A DNA stretch of 64,000 nt from Pseudomonas sp. ADAK13. GTDB lineage: Bacteria; Pseudomonadota; Gammaproteobacteria; Pseudomonadales; Pseudomonadaceae. The stretch covers positions 4,588,001 through 4,652,000 of the forward strand of contig NZ_CP052860.1 of assembly GCF_012935715.1 (NCBI RefSeq), written 5' to 3'. The notes beneath the pieces are model-generated. The model did no database searches and was not told the DNA's origin. It saw only the letters and a program-made list of their open reading frames with translations. Positions 1 to 9,063 of this stretch are shown piece by piece. The position numbers and the translations under genes are program-made. The number at the start of each line of letters is the position of its first letter. Within the stretch, counting starts at the first letter, position 1.

Positions 1-1170
1 CACATTGAAGCCATCGGCGGCGCCGTTTTCGAACCAGTGCTGCAGCTCATCAGCGATCTGAACGGGCGTGCCGATCAGGCTGTAATGCCCGCGGCCACCG
101 GCAATTCGGCGGCCCAGCTGCGCCAGGCTCAGGTGTTCGCGGCCCGCCAGTTCGGTCAGCAGTTGCTGGCGGCTGCGCTGGCCGCTGTCGGTCAATGGCA
201 GTTCCGGCAGCGGGCCGTCCAGCGGGTAGCCAGACAAGTCGAAATTGCCCAGCATGCGCCCCAGCAAGGCGACGCCCACTTCGGGTTCGACCAACTGCTG
301 GAAGGCCTCGAATTTGTCTCGCGCTTGCGCTTCTGTCTGCCCGACGACCACAAATACCCCCGGCATGATCTTCAATGCATCCGGCTCGCGCCCGTATTGA
401 GCCAGGCGACCTTTGAGGTCGGCATAGAACGCCTGGGCGTTGGCCAATGAAGTCTGGGCGGTGAACACCACCTCGGCGGTTTGCGCCGCCAAGTCACGGC
501 CCGCCTCGGAAGAACCGGCCTGGACAATCACCGGCTGGCCCTGGGGCGAGCGCGCCACGTTCAGCGGGCCCTTGACCCGAAAGTGTTCACCGACATGGTC
601 GAGCACATGCAGTTTTGCCGGGTCGTAGTAGCTGCCACTGGCCTTGTCGCGCACAAAGGCATCGTCTTCCCAGCTGTCCCACAAGCCGGTCACCACCTGA
701 TGAAACTCCCGGGCACGGCTGTAGCGTTCGCCGTGGCCGAGGTGTTCGTCTCGCCCGAAATTCCGTGCTTCGGCGGCATTGTCCGAGGTCACCAGGTTCC
801 AGCCGGCGCGCCCGCCGGACAAGTGATCCAGGGAGGCGAATTTGCGTGCCACATGGTAAGGCTCGTTGTAACTGGTGGTGGCCGTGGCGATCAGGCCGAT
901 GTGTTCGGTCACCGTGCTCAACGCCGAGAGCAACGTCAGCGGCTCGAAATGGTCCGAGCGCGCCATGCGGCTGGCGATCTCGCCGGTGGCGGCGGCAATG
1001 CTGTCGGCCACGAACAGGGCGTCGAACTTTGCCGCCTCGGCAATCTGCGCCAGGCGTTTGTAGTGGGCGAAATCCAGCCCGGCGTTGGCCGGTACATCAG
1101 GATGGCGCCAGGCGGCCACGTGGTGCCCGGTGGCCATGAGAAAAGCGCCGAGTTTCAGTTGACGGGGCAT
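1..1170 (-). CDS. LLM-class flavin-dependent monooxygenase (NtaA/SnaA/DszA type), 3' end outside window
   Basis: Reading the minus strand from 1170 gives an open frame to the window edge (390 codons, no stop). It begins MPRQLKLGAFLMATGHHVAA and contains the WNLVTS segment and the DHLSGGRAGW run typical of the NtaA/DszA/SnaA branch of bacterial luciferase-like, FMNH2-dependent monooxygenases. Family members are about 440 aa, so roughly 50 C-terminal residues are missing. The start lies 2 bp after the stop of the TonB receptor gene, so the two are almost certainly cotranscribed. Such pairs usually import and oxidise a sulfur- or nitrogen-containing organic compound (sulfonate, sulfide, aminopolycarboxylate); the substrate cannot be read from the sequence. 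It would need a flavin reductase, which is not visible here. Confidence 0.9.
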   Translation of the reverse strand, partial: MPRQLKLGAFLMATGHHVAAWRHPDVPANAGLDFAHYKRLAQIAEAAKFDALFVADSIAAATGEIASRMARSDHFEPLTLLSALSTVTEHIGLIATATTSYNEPYHVARKFASLDHLSGGRAGWNLVTSDNAAEARNFGRDEHLGHGERYSRAREFHQVVTGLWDSWEDDAFVRDKASGSYYDPAKLHVLDHVGEHFRVKGPLNVARSPQGQPVIVQAGSSEAGRDLAAQTAEVVFTAQTSLANAQAFYADLKGRLAQYGREPDALKIMPGVFVVVGQTEAQARDKFEAFQQLVEPEVGVALLGRMLGNFDLSGYPLDGPLPELPLTDSGQRSRQQLLTELAGREHLSLAQLGRRIAGGRGHYSLIGTPVQIADELQHWFENGAADGFNV

Positions 1171-1172
1171 GC

Positions 1173-3413
1173 TCAGAAATCCTTGCGCAGTTGCACGCCG
1201 AAGTAACGTTCATCGTCACGGGGTACGGCGCGGTAGATGTAGCTGCCACCACTGGCCAGCAGCGGTGAATAGGACTTGTCGGTGAGGTTCTTCGCCAGCA
1301 GCGCCACGCGCCAGCCGTTGTTGTAGTCGGCGAGGGCGACGCTGGCGTTCCAGATGCCGTAGGCGCCTTGCTTGGTGTCGACATTCTGGCTGATGTCGTA
1401 CTGCACTTCGCTCTGCCAGCTGTAGTCGGTGCCCAGTTCGATATCCAGGCCATTGTCCAGCGGGATGCTGTAGTCGGCGCGCACGTAGCTTTTCCAATCC
1501 GGGCTGAAGGGCAGTGGCTTGCCGTTGACGTTGCACGATGCCGCTGCGCCCGGCGGGCAGGCGAACTCATCGATGCGGGCACGGGTGTAGGCCAGCGCGC
1601 CGGAGAGTTTGAGTTGTTGGGTGGCCTGCAAGGCGTAGTCGAGTTCGACGCCTTCGGTGCTGACACTGCCGGCGTTGATCAGGCGCGTCACCACTTGCCC
1701 GGCGACAGTGTCGAAGAAGTTCGCCTGGTAGTTGTCGTAGTCGCTGTGGAAAATCGCCAGGTTGGTGGCCAGGCGGTTGTTCCAGCTGGTGGCCTTGATC
1801 CCGACTTCCCAAGTGTTGGAGGTTTCCGGCTTGAGCGCGTCGGTGTCCCGTGGTTGCATGTTGAAGAACACGTTGTAGGCCGGGCCCTTGTAGCCACGCG
1901 AGTAGGTCAGGTAGCTGGTGACGGTGTCGCTCAGGTCGTACTGCACCCCCAGCCGGCCGGACCAGCCGTCTTCATCCACCGAGCCGGAACTGCTGGTGGC
2001 CGGTTGAATGCCGCTGACGGTGGTGGCCGAGGTGGACACACGGCGGTGATCGTACTCCAGGTCGTCGTGGGTATAGCGCAGGCCGGCGATCCCGCGAAAG
2101 CTCGAGGTGAAATTCAGCGTGGTCTCGCCGAACACCGCGTAGCTGTCGCTGGTGGTGCCGTAGTCGGCGATGCCACGGTCGGTGCGCGTGGGGGTGGTGA
2201 GGGTGCGCTGGTAGGTTTCCTGGTCCTTGCCGTGCATGTAGAACAGGCCGCCGACGTATTCGAGGAATTCGCCTTTGGGCGAGGCCAGCCGCAGCTCCTG
2301 GGAATATTGGTCGAACGCCAGTTGGCCTTTGTCGGCGGTGCCGGGGAAGGCCGCGGTCACGGTGCCCAGGCGGTCGCCATCCTGGTACTGGGTGTTGTCC
2401 CAGCCGCGCCAGGCGGTGATCGAGGTCAGGGTGTAATCACCCAGGTTCCAGTCCAGTTGGGCAGACAAGCCTTTGTTGGTGTCGTCGACGCGGGTACGGG
2501 TGTCGGTGTTGATGTCGCGGTTGTCGCTGGTCCCGCGCACCGGGTTCAACGCGTTGGCGAACGCCGGGGTCAGGGATTTGCTCACCACGCCATTGGGTGC
2601 GTCGTCGTGGGACTGCATGTAGTCGGCAATCAGGGTCAGTTTTATGTCGTCGTTGGGGGTGAACTCCAGCTTGCCGCGCACGCCCTGGTGGTTGTAGCCG
2701 TTCACTTCCTGGCCGTTGTGCTTGTTGTCGACGTTACCGTCGTAGGTGCCGAACAGGCCGCTGATCGAGCCCTTCAGCGTACCGGGAATCAGGCTGCCGC
2801 CAAGGCCGAAGCGGGTGCGGCTTTCATTGCCGCTGTAGTACGACTGGTCGATATAGCCGTGGGTCTCGGCCGTCGGCGCCTTGCTGGTGATGTTGAGCAC
2901 ACCGGCCGAGGCATTCTTGCCGAACAGCGTGCCCTGGGGCCCGCGCAGCACTTCGACGCGCTCCAGGTCCAGCAGGTCGAGAGTGGCCTGGCCGGGGCGG
3001 GCGTACACCACGCCGTCAATCACCGTGGCCACGGTGGGTTCAACCCCGGGCGAGGTGGAAATCGTGCCCACGCCCCGCACGAACAGCGAGGTGTCTTTGT
3101 TCGACGCGCCGGTACGGAAATTCAGTGACGGCACTTGCTGGACGATGCTGCCCACACCGTTGCGATTGTCACGCTCCAGCTGTTCGCCATCGAGCACCGA
3201 GACGGCCACCGGAACCTTTTGCAGCGATTCTTCGCGGCGGGTGGCGGTTACCGTGACCGGCTTGAGGGTGGGTTCCTGCTCGTCGGCGGCAAATGCACCG
3301 GGCACGGGCAGGGCGGCGAGCCCCGCGAGGAGCCAGCCCAGATGGGGGCGGCGCGCGGTGGCGGCGCGGATGGATTGCGAAAGTTTTTGAGGTTGCCCCG
3401 AATGTGTGTGCAT
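1173..3413 (-). CDS. TonB-dependent outer-membrane receptor
   Basis: TonB-gated outer-membrane transporter. After the start at MHTHSGQPQK there is a long signal peptide (hydrophobic GWLLAGLAALP, Ala-rich cleavage near AFA/ADE), a TonB box-like PVTVTATRREESLQ, a plug domain (QQVPSLNFR, DLLDLERVEVLRGPQGTLFG) and a beta-barrel ending in the aromatic signature LRKDF. About 746 aa, normal for the family. The frame is open upstream to 3557, but that stretch overlaps the LacI-like operator and contains no extra signal, so I prefer 3413; 3557 and 3488 are alternatives. First gene of an operon with the downstream flavin monooxygenase and divergent from the LacI-type regulator, so probably substrate-induced uptake. 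The ligand is unknown; there is no ferri-siderophore-specific feature. Confidence 0.88.
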   Translation of the reverse strand: MHTHSGQPQKLSQSIRAATARRPHLGWLLAGLAALPVPGAFAADEQEPTLKPVTVTATRREESLQKVPVAVSVLDGEQLERDNRNGVGSIVQQVPSLNFRTGASNKDTSLFVRGVGTISTSPGVEPTVATVIDGVVYARPGQATLDLLDLERVEVLRGPQGTLFGKNASAGVLNITSKAPTAETHGYIDQSYYSGNESRTRFGLGGSLIPGTLKGSISGLFGTYDGNVDNKHNGQEVNGYNHQGVRGKLEFTPNDDIKLTLIADYMQSHDDAPNGVVSKSLTPAFANALNPVRGTSDNRDINTDTRTRVDDTNKGLSAQLDWNLGDYTLTSITAWRGWDNTQYQDGDRLGTVTAAFPGTADKGQLAFDQYSQELRLASPKGEFLEYVGGLFYMHGKDQETYQRTLTTPTRTDRGIADYGTTSDSYAVFGETTLNFTSSFRGIAGLRYTHDDLEYDHRRVSTSATTVSGIQPATSSSGSVDEDGWSGRLGVQYDLSDTVTSYLTYSRGYKGPAYNVFFNMQPRDTDALKPETSNTWEVGIKATSWNNRLATNLAIFHSDYDNYQANFFDTVAGQVVTRLINAGSVSTEGVELDYALQATQQLKLSGALAYTRARIDEFACPPGAAASCNVNGKPLPFSPDWKSYVRADYSIPLDNGLDIELGTDYSWQSEVQYDISQNVDTKQGAYGIWNASVALADYNNGWRVALLAKNLTDKSYSPLLASGGSYIYRAVPRDDERYFGVQLRKDF

Positions 3414-3518
3414 GCTCTGACCGCTCGAAATGTGCCCTGAACCGCTGCCGTTCTGCGACGACAGCGCCGTTGAAACTGTCTTGGGCATTCGCTCGAGCGA
3501 GTAGCAGACAAAACGCTT

Positions 3519-3532
3519 TGGTAGCGCTAACA
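3519..3532. promoter_or_regulatory. LacI-family operator candidate (TGGTAGCGCTAACA)
   Basis: A 14-bp near-perfect palindrome with a central AGCGCT, 6 of 7 positions matching between half-sites. LacI/GntR-type repressors bind such sites. It lies between the divergent TonB receptor and LacI-type genes. The half-site TTGGTAGC recurs 24 bp away (3542-3549) as part of TGGTAGCTGTGACA, so there may be two operators. Inference from motif and position only. Confidence 0.5.
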
Positions 3533-3569
3533 TCGGCATTATTGGTAGCTGTGACATAGAGCGTCAAAT

Positions 3570-3583
3570 ACTAAAAAATTAGT
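3570..3583. promoter_or_regulatory. AT-rich inverted repeat upstream of the LacI-type gene
   Basis: ACTAA-AAAA-TTAGT: 5-bp perfect arms around an A tract, 35 bp before the TTG start of the LacI-type regulator. It could be part of the regulator promoter or a second protein-binding site. No function can be assigned. Confidence 0.3.
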
Positions 3584-3618
3584 TTTATATTCTTTTAGGT
3601 TTTTAACAGGATCGTCCC

Positions 3619-4659
3619 TTGAGCGAAGACAAACCCCGGAAACGCCGTGGCGCCGGCCGTGTCACCTTGAACACCGTGGCGCGCCAGGCCGGTGTGTCAG
3701 CGATTACCGTGTCGCGCTATTTCAACCAGCCGGAGCAGGTCTCGCCTGAGCGCCGCGAACGCATCGCGGCGGTGGTCGCCGAGTTGGGCTACGTGCCCAA
3801 CCTGGTGGCGGGTGGGTTGGCGTCCGCGCGGGGCAGAATCGTCGCGATGGTGATCCCGAACATCTCCGGGCCGATCTTCGCCAATACCATCCAGGGCTTC
3901 AGCGACACCCTCAGCCGGCATGGCTACCAACTGCTGCTGGCGTCCAGTTACTTCAGCGCCGAGCAGGAAGAAAACGCAGTGCGCGCGTTTCTCGGTTGGT
4001 CGCCGGCGGCGTTGGTGCTCACCAGTCGCTTCCACAGTGCGGGCACCGAGAAGATGATCGCCGAGGCCGATATCCCGGTGGTCGAAACCTGGGACTACCA
4101 ACCCGGGCGCGAGCCGTTGCAGATTGGCTTTTCCCATTACGAGGTGGGCGTGACCGCCGCGCGCTACCTGCATGGCAAGGGTTATCGGCGCATCGCCTTC
4201 GTGCAGAACAGCGCGCCGGGGGACTTCAGTGCACTGGAGCGCCGGGACGGCTACAGCGCGACCCTGCTGGAGTTGGGTTTGCAGCCCTGGGTGTTTGCCC
4301 CGGACGCCGATCGCGCACCGTTTGAGGCGGGCAAGCAAGCCATGCAAGCGTTGATGAGCGCTGCCATACGGCCTGACGCGATCATCTTCGCCAACGACAA
4401 CCTGGCCGCCGGTGGCTTGCTGGCCGGGCAACGGGCCGGGCTGAAAATCCCCGAGGAGTGTGCGGTGCTCGGCTTTGGTGATTACCCATTTGCCGAAATG
4501 CTCTTGCCGAGTCTCAGCACCATCAAGCCGCCTGCCCTGGAGATTGGTGTGCTGGCGGCGACGCGGGTGCTTGAAAGCCTGGGCGTGCTGCCGGTAGAGG
4601 ATGAAGTGCAGCGCTTGAACCTGTTGGCGTGCGGCTTGATGGAGCGTGAGAGCGCCTGA
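3619..4659 (+). CDS. LacI-family transcriptional regulator (GntR-like)
   Basis: DNA-binding repressor of 346 aa. The N-terminal helix-turn-helix (TLNTVARQAGVSAITVSRY, about residues 16-35) and hinge (ELGYVPNLVAGGLAS) are classic LacI family. The rest is a periplasmic-binding-protein-like effector domain (RIVAMVIPNISGPIFAN onward; PDAIIFANDNLAAGG near the C-terminus). The start is TTG with CAGGA about 8 bp upstream; no ATG fits better. Divergent from the TonB receptor/monooxygenase operon, with LacI-type operator sequences between them, so it most likely represses that operon. Overall style resembles gluconate-type regulators, but that says little about the effector here. Confidence 0.88.
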   Translation: MSEDKPRKRRGAGRVTLNTVARQAGVSAITVSRYFNQPEQVSPERRERIAAVVAELGYVPNLVAGGLASARGRIVAMVIPNISGPIFANTIQGFSDTLSRHGYQLLLASSYFSAEQEENAVRAFLGWSPAALVLTSRFHSAGTEKMIAEADIPVVETWDYQPGREPLQIGFSHYEVGVTAARYLHGKGYRRIAFVQNSAPGDFSALERRDGYSATLLELGLQPWVFAPDADRAPFEAGKQAMQALMSAAIRPDAIIFANDNLAAGGLLAGQRAGLKIPEECAVLGFGDYPFAEMLLPSLSTIKPPALEIGVLAATRVLESLGVLPVEDEVQRLNLLACGLMERESA

Positions 4660-5250
4660 GTCTGATTGCGGCTTCTCAGGGCTCTGTGACATCGAGTTAT
4701 TCAAAGTCGGGCGCCGAAACATGCGTTGGGTGGTGCGCGTTCGTCAGTTTTTTACCGGTGCTAGTTCGTCTTTGGTGAGGTTTTTGGGCGATGGCTAATT
4801 GCAATTAGCACAGCGAATTTCACAATTTATAAGGTGTAATGATTGAGTGGGTTGTTCTGGTGAGTAGTGTCTATGTGATATTGCGAAATGGCATTTTTAA
4901 TCGATAAATTGCGGTAAGTGGGTCAAATATTGCCGTTAAGCATCAAGCTGCAGCTGGATTCTGCGTAAGCTGGGCAATATTTTCCTGCACTAATGAACTT
5001 AGTTTAAACATGTTAGTCGATTTTTTAAACGACGTTTCCGGGGTCATGGCCAACTAGTGGCTTCTTTCAGTAGTTCTAAATGGCCATAAATTAAGTTGGC
5101 TGTAATACAAAATGTTTTGGTGTAGGGTCTTTACCTTGTCAGGACATCGCCTGCGCCAAATACCTCTAACTAAGTTTGGATGCACTTGTTCCAGCGCGCG
5201 CCGCACGTGCCACGGAACAGGTTTTTAAATAGCCCCTCAGATTTGTACAA
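4660..5250. other. 591-bp intergenic region before the type II secretion operon
   Basis: AT-richer than the flanking genes. I find no convincing ORF, RNA or hairpin-plus-T-run terminator. A GTCG/CGAC inverted repeat around an AT tract sits near 5016-5033, and a single Pho-box-like half-site (CTGTAAT) at 5100-5106 lacks a good partner. It presumably holds the promoter of the secretion operon. Confidence 0.4.
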
Positions 5251-6987
5251 ATGCCCCAGTCCATATCGGCAATACCCATCGATGCGTGCCGAATGCAAAT
5301 TCCGGACGCCGAACAGGTGTGCGCGTGGCTGATGCGAAAAGCCGGTCTGAAAACCGTCGACCTGGAGCGCGCGCGACGGTTATCCCTGGGCGCCGACGAC
5401 AGCGGTTTGCTCGGCCTGCTGACGCGCCTGGGGCTGGTCTCCGAAGTGCAACTGGCGCGGGCCTGGGCTGATTTGCTCGGCGCCCCGTTGTTGCTGGCCG
5501 ACGCCGCGCCGCCCGTACTTGACCCGCTGCCGGCGCTGACCGAGCGTTTCATGCGCCATTATCAGATGGTGCCGGTGGGCTGGAGCCACGGTGGTGTGCG
5601 GGTGCTGGCGGCCAATCCGGCGCTGTTGTATCCGTTCCAGGCACTGGCGTATGCGTGCGGCGTACCGGTATGGCTGGCAGTCGGGCCGCGCAATGAAGTC
5701 GAAACCCTGATCGAGCGCTACTACGGCCAGGGCCGTTCCGCCATGGGCACCCTGATCGAAAACCTCGACGAGCAGGGCGGCGCCCTCGAAGACATCGAAC
5801 ACCTCAAGGACATGGCCTCCGAAGCCCCGGTGATTCGCCTGGTCAACCTGATCCTGCAACGGGCCGTGGAACAGCGCGCCTCGGACATCCATATCGAGCC
5901 CTTCGAAAACCAGCTCAAGGTGCGCTACCGCATCGACGGTGTGCTGCACGAAGCCGAAGCACCGCCGGCGAGTTCTTCGGCGGCGGTGATTTCCCGGGTC
6001 AAGATCATGGCGCGCCTCGACATCGCCGAGCGCCGACTGCCGCAGGACGGCCGGATCATGTTGCGCATCCAGGGCAAGGAACTGGATTTGCGGGTGTCCA
6101 CGGTGCCCACCAGTTTTGGCGAGTCGGTGGTGATGCGCCTGCTGGACCGCCAGACCGTGCAGTTCGATTTCCCGAGCCTGGGCTTCGACGGCCGGCGGCT
6201 GGAAACCTTTCTGGAGGTGCTCGAACGGCCCCACGGCATCCTGCTGGTCACCGGGCCCACCGGCTCGGGCAAGACCACCACGCTGTACACCGCGCTATCG
6301 CGGCTCAATACCGCCGAGCGCAAGATCATCACCGTCGAAGACCCGGTGGAATACCAGCTGGAAGGCATCAACCAGATTCAGGTCAAACCGGCCATCGGGC
6401 TGGACTTCGCCGGGGCGCTGCGCTCCATCGTGCGCCAGGACCCGGACGTGATCATGATCGGTGAGATCCGCGACCTCGAAACCTGCCGCATCGCCATCCA
6501 GTCCTCCCTGACCGGCCACCTGGTGCTCTCGACCCTGCACACCAATAGCGCGGCGGCGAGTATCACGCGCCTGTTGGACATGGGAGTTGAGAGCTACCTG
6601 ATCGCCTCGACCGTCAATGGCATCCTCGCCCAGCGCCTGGTGCGCCGCCTCGACCCGGCGACCCGCGAGGCGTTCGAAGCGCCACCGGAATTGATCCGGG
6701 AACACGGCCTCGACCGCTTCACCGACCAGCGTCCGATCCTGCTGTACCGGCCCCGCGCGAACACCCCCGGCGGCGGTTACCACGGTCGCAGTGCAATCAC
6801 CGAATTGCTGGTGATGAATGACGAACTGCGCAGCCTGTTGATGCGCCAGGCCGACGCCGCCACCCTCGAGCAGGCCGCTCGCCGTGGTGGCCTGCGTACC
6901 CTGCATGAAGAGGGCCTGCGCCAGGCGCTGGCGGGTGTCACGTCCCTGGAAGAAGTGCTGCGCGTCACCCGTGGAGAGGGCGCGTGA
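5251..6987 (+). CDS. gspE: Type II secretion system ATPase GspE
   Basis: Cytoplasmic hexameric ATPase that drives pseudopilus assembly. 578 aa: N-terminal GspE N-domain (about 1-150), then the secretion ATPase core with Walker A GPTGSGKTTT near residue 335, Asp/His boxes and Walker B DVIMIGEIRD near 400. Unusually, the C-terminal tetracysteine zinc module found in many GspE proteins is absent: the stretch after RLVRRLDPATREAFE runs to YHGRSAITELL without any CxxC pair. First gene of the operon; its stop overlaps the GTG of gspF. No strong ribosome-binding site precedes 5251; 5293 (MQIPDAEQ) is an alternative start. Confidence 0.93.
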   Translation: MPQSISAIPIDACRMQIPDAEQVCAWLMRKAGLKTVDLERARRLSLGADDSGLLGLLTRLGLVSEVQLARAWADLLGAPLLLADAAPPVLDPLPALTERFMRHYQMVPVGWSHGGVRVLAANPALLYPFQALAYACGVPVWLAVGPRNEVETLIERYYGQGRSAMGTLIENLDEQGGALEDIEHLKDMASEAPVIRLVNLILQRAVEQRASDIHIEPFENQLKVRYRIDGVLHEAEAPPASSSAAVISRVKIMARLDIAERRLPQDGRIMLRIQGKELDLRVSTVPTSFGESVVMRLLDRQTVQFDFPSLGFDGRRLETFLEVLERPHGILLVTGPTGSGKTTTLYTALSRLNTAERKIITVEDPVEYQLEGINQIQVKPAIGLDFAGALRSIVRQDPDVIMIGEIRDLETCRIAIQSSLTGHLVLSTLHTNSAAASITRLLDMGVESYLIASTVNGILAQRLVRRLDPATREAFEAPPELIREHGLDRFTDQRPILLYRPRANTPGGGYHGRSAITELLVMNDELRSLLMRQADAATLEQAARRGGLRTLHEEGLRQALAGVTSLEEVLRVTRGEGA

Positions 6988-8186
6988 ACCTGTTCAAATA
7001 CCGCGCCCTGGACAGCCAGGGCCTCGCGCAAAACGGCACCGTCGAAGCCAGGGACCAGGCCGCTGCCATCGCCGCGCTGCACAAGCGCGGCCTGTTGCTG
7101 TTGCAGATCGATGCCGCCGGTGCCCAAGGACTGCGTAATGCGTTCGGGCGTGGCCAGTTGAATGGCGCGGCGCTAGTCAGCTTTACCCAACAACTGGCCA
7201 CGCTGCTGGGGGCGGGCCAGCCGCTGGAACGCTCCCTGGGCATCCTGCTCAAGCAGCCCGGCCAACCGCAGACCCGTGCACTGATCGAGCGCATCCGCGA
7301 GCACGTCAAGGCCGGCAAGCCCTTGTCGGCGGCGCTGGAGGAGGAGGGCAGCCAGTTCTCGCCGCTGTATCTGAGCATGGTCCGCGCCGGCGAAGCGGGC
7401 GGTGCGCTGGAGCACACCCTGCGCCAGCTCAGCGACTACCTGGAACGCAGCCAGTTATTGAGGGGCGAAGTGATCAACGCCCTGATCTATCCCGCCTTCC
7501 TGGTGGTCGGCGTGCTCGGTTCGCTGGCGCTGTTGCTGGCTTATGTGGTGCCGCAGTTCGTGCCGATCTTCAAGGACCTGGGCGTGCCAATCCCGCTGAT
7601 CACCGAAGTGATTCTGGACCTCGGGCAGTTCCTCGGCGCCTATGGCCTGGCGGTGCTCGCCGGGTTGATCGCGGCGAGCTGGGGCCTGGCGGCGTACCTG
7701 CGTAACCCTCTGCACCGCGAAACGTACGACCGGCGCGTGCTCGGTATTCGCCTCATCGGCCCGTTGTTGCAACGGGTCGAAGCCGCACGTCTGGCCCGTA
7801 CCCTCGGCACCTTGCTGAGCAACGGCGTGGCGCTGCTGCAAGCCCTGGTGATCGCCCGTCAGGTCTGCACCAACCGTGCGTTGCAGGCACAAGTCGCCCG
7901 GGCCGCCGAGTCGGTGAAGGGCGGCGGCACCCTGGCCAGTGCGTTTGGCAGCCAGCCGCTGTTGCCGGACCTGGCCCTGCAAATGATTGAAGTCGGCGAA
8001 CAGGCCGGTGAGCTGGACAGCATGCTGCTCAAGGTCGCCGACGTGTTCGACGTCGAAGCCAAACGCGGCATCGACCGCCTGCTGGCCGCGCTGGTGCCGT
8101 CCCTGACCGTGGTCATGGCGGTGCTGGTGGCGGTGATCATGCTGGCGATCATGCTGCCGCTGATGAGCCTGACCAGCAATATATGA
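6984..8186 (+). CDS. gspF: Type II secretion inner-membrane platform protein GspF
   Basis: Polytopic inner-membrane platform protein of 400 aa with two GspF domains: LVSFTQQLATLLGAGQPLERSL (broken here as residues of the first domain) and ARLARTLGTLLSNGVALLQAL (second domain). Membrane segments lie near 170-195, 215-235 and at the C-terminus (VVMAVLVAVIMLAIMLPLM). It starts with GTG overlapping the gspE stop by 4 bp (GTGA), implying translational coupling. Contacts GspE, GspL and the pseudopilins. Confidence 0.94.
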   Translation: MNLFKYRALDSQGLAQNGTVEARDQAAAIAALHKRGLLLLQIDAAGAQGLRNAFGRGQLNGAALVSFTQQLATLLGAGQPLERSLGILLKQPGQPQTRALIERIREHVKAGKPLSAALEEEGSQFSPLYLSMVRAGEAGGALEHTLRQLSDYLERSQLLRGEVINALIYPAFLVVGVLGSLALLLAYVVPQFVPIFKDLGVPIPLITEVILDLGQFLGAYGLAVLAGLIAASWGLAAYLRNPLHRETYDRRVLGIRLIGPLLQRVEAARLARTLGTLLSNGVALLQALVIARQVCTNRALQAQVARAAESVKGGGTLASAFGSQPLLPDLALQMIEVGEQAGELDSMLLKVADVFDVEAKRGIDRLLAALVPSLTVVMAVLVAVIMLAIMLPLMSLTSNI

Positions 8187-8206
8187 AGACCCAAGGAAGC
8201 AAGCCG

Positions 8207-8632
8207 ATGCGCCATACCCGTTTCAAACCCGCCCCCCGCCAAGGCGGGTTCACCTTGCTGGAAATGCTCGCAGTGATCGTGCTGCTGGGCATCGTCGCCA
8301 CCATCGTGGTGCGCCAGGTGGGCGGTAACGTCGACAAGGGCAAATACGGCGCAGGCAAGGCGCAACTGGCCAGCCTGAGCATGAAGATCGAGAGCTACGG
8401 CCTGGACGTCGGTTCGCCGCCCAAGAGCTTGCAGCAGCTGGTCGACAAGCCCGGCAACACCGCCGGCTGGGCTGGGCCATACGCCAAACCTTCAGACCTC
8501 AAGGACCCGTTCGGCCATGCCTTTGGCTATCGCTTTCCGGGTGAACATGGCGCCTTCGACCTGATCTTCTACGGTCAGGACGGCCAGCCCGGCGGCGAAG
8601 GCTACAGCGCCGACCTGGGCAACTGGGAATAA
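8207..8632 (+). CDS. gspG: Major pseudopilin GspG
   Basis: Main subunit of the type II pseudopilus. Starting at MRHTRFKP, a short basic leader ends in QGG followed by FTLLEMLAVIVLLGIVATIV: the prepilin-peptidase site G^F with Glu at +5. The C-terminal part (DKPGNTAGWAGPY, DPFGHAFGY) carries the GspG calcium-site style loop. I chose 8207 because AAGGAAG lies 7 bp upstream; the frame is also open from ATG 8183, which overlaps the gspF stop. No prepilin peptidase gene is present in the operon, so PilD encoded elsewhere is expected to process it. Confidence 0.93.
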   Translation: MRHTRFKPAPRQGGFTLLEMLAVIVLLGIVATIVVRQVGGNVDKGKYGAGKAQLASLSMKIESYGLDVGSPPKSLQQLVDKPGNTAGWAGPYAKPSDLKDPFGHAFGYRFPGEHGAFDLIFYGQDGQPGGEGYSADLGNWE

Positions 8633-9063
8633 TGCCTGCTCTCCAACGCGGTTTTACCCTGCTGGAAATGCTGGTGGTGATCATCTTGATCAGCATCGCC
8701 GCCGGGTTGGTGGGATTTGGCCTGCAACAGGGCCTGCAGGTTGCCAAAGAGCGCCAGGCGGTCGGGCAGATCGTCGATGCCTTGCGCAGCACGCGGGCGC
8801 GGGCGGTTATCAGCGGCACGCCGGCCAAAACCGTATTTGACTTGGCCCACCTGAGCTTCCAGGCGCCGGGCCGACCTGCCAGGCACTGGCCGGCCGACCT
8901 GCACGTGACCCTGCACACCGCCGAGCATGCAGGCTCGGCAGTGGAGTTTTACCCCGACGGCAGTTCCACCGGCGGCAACCTCTTGTTGGCCAATGGCACG
9001 CGGCGTTGGCGCATCGATATTGGCTGGCTGACGGGCAGCGTGCAGTCCGAGGCAGTGCGATGA
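8632..9063 (+). CDS. gspH: Minor pseudopilin GspH
   Basis: 143 aa, beginning MPALQRGFTLLEMLVVIILI: a very short leader, prepilin cleavage site G^F and Glu+5, then a small globular domain. Starts by TAATG overlap with gspG. The position after gspG and before gspI, and the size, fit GspH. It would lie in the minor pseudopilin tip or shaft. Confidence 0.88.
   Translation: MPALQRGFTLLEMLVVIILISIAAGLVGFGLQQGLQVAKERQAVGQIVDALRSTRARAVISGTPAKTVFDLAHLSFQAPGRPARHWPADLHVTLHTAEHAGSAVEFYPDGSSTGGNLLLANGTRRWRIDIGWLTGSVQSEAVR

Noticed and set aside
1368..3128. Long (586-codon) open frame on the plus strand opposite the TonB receptor gene
   Set aside because: It is the antisense shadow of a high-GC gene with full receptor motifs on the other strand; no ribosome-binding site, domain or leader.
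5100..5120. PhoB box before the type II secretion operon
   Set aside because: One good half-site (CTGTAAT) only; the second half does not match.
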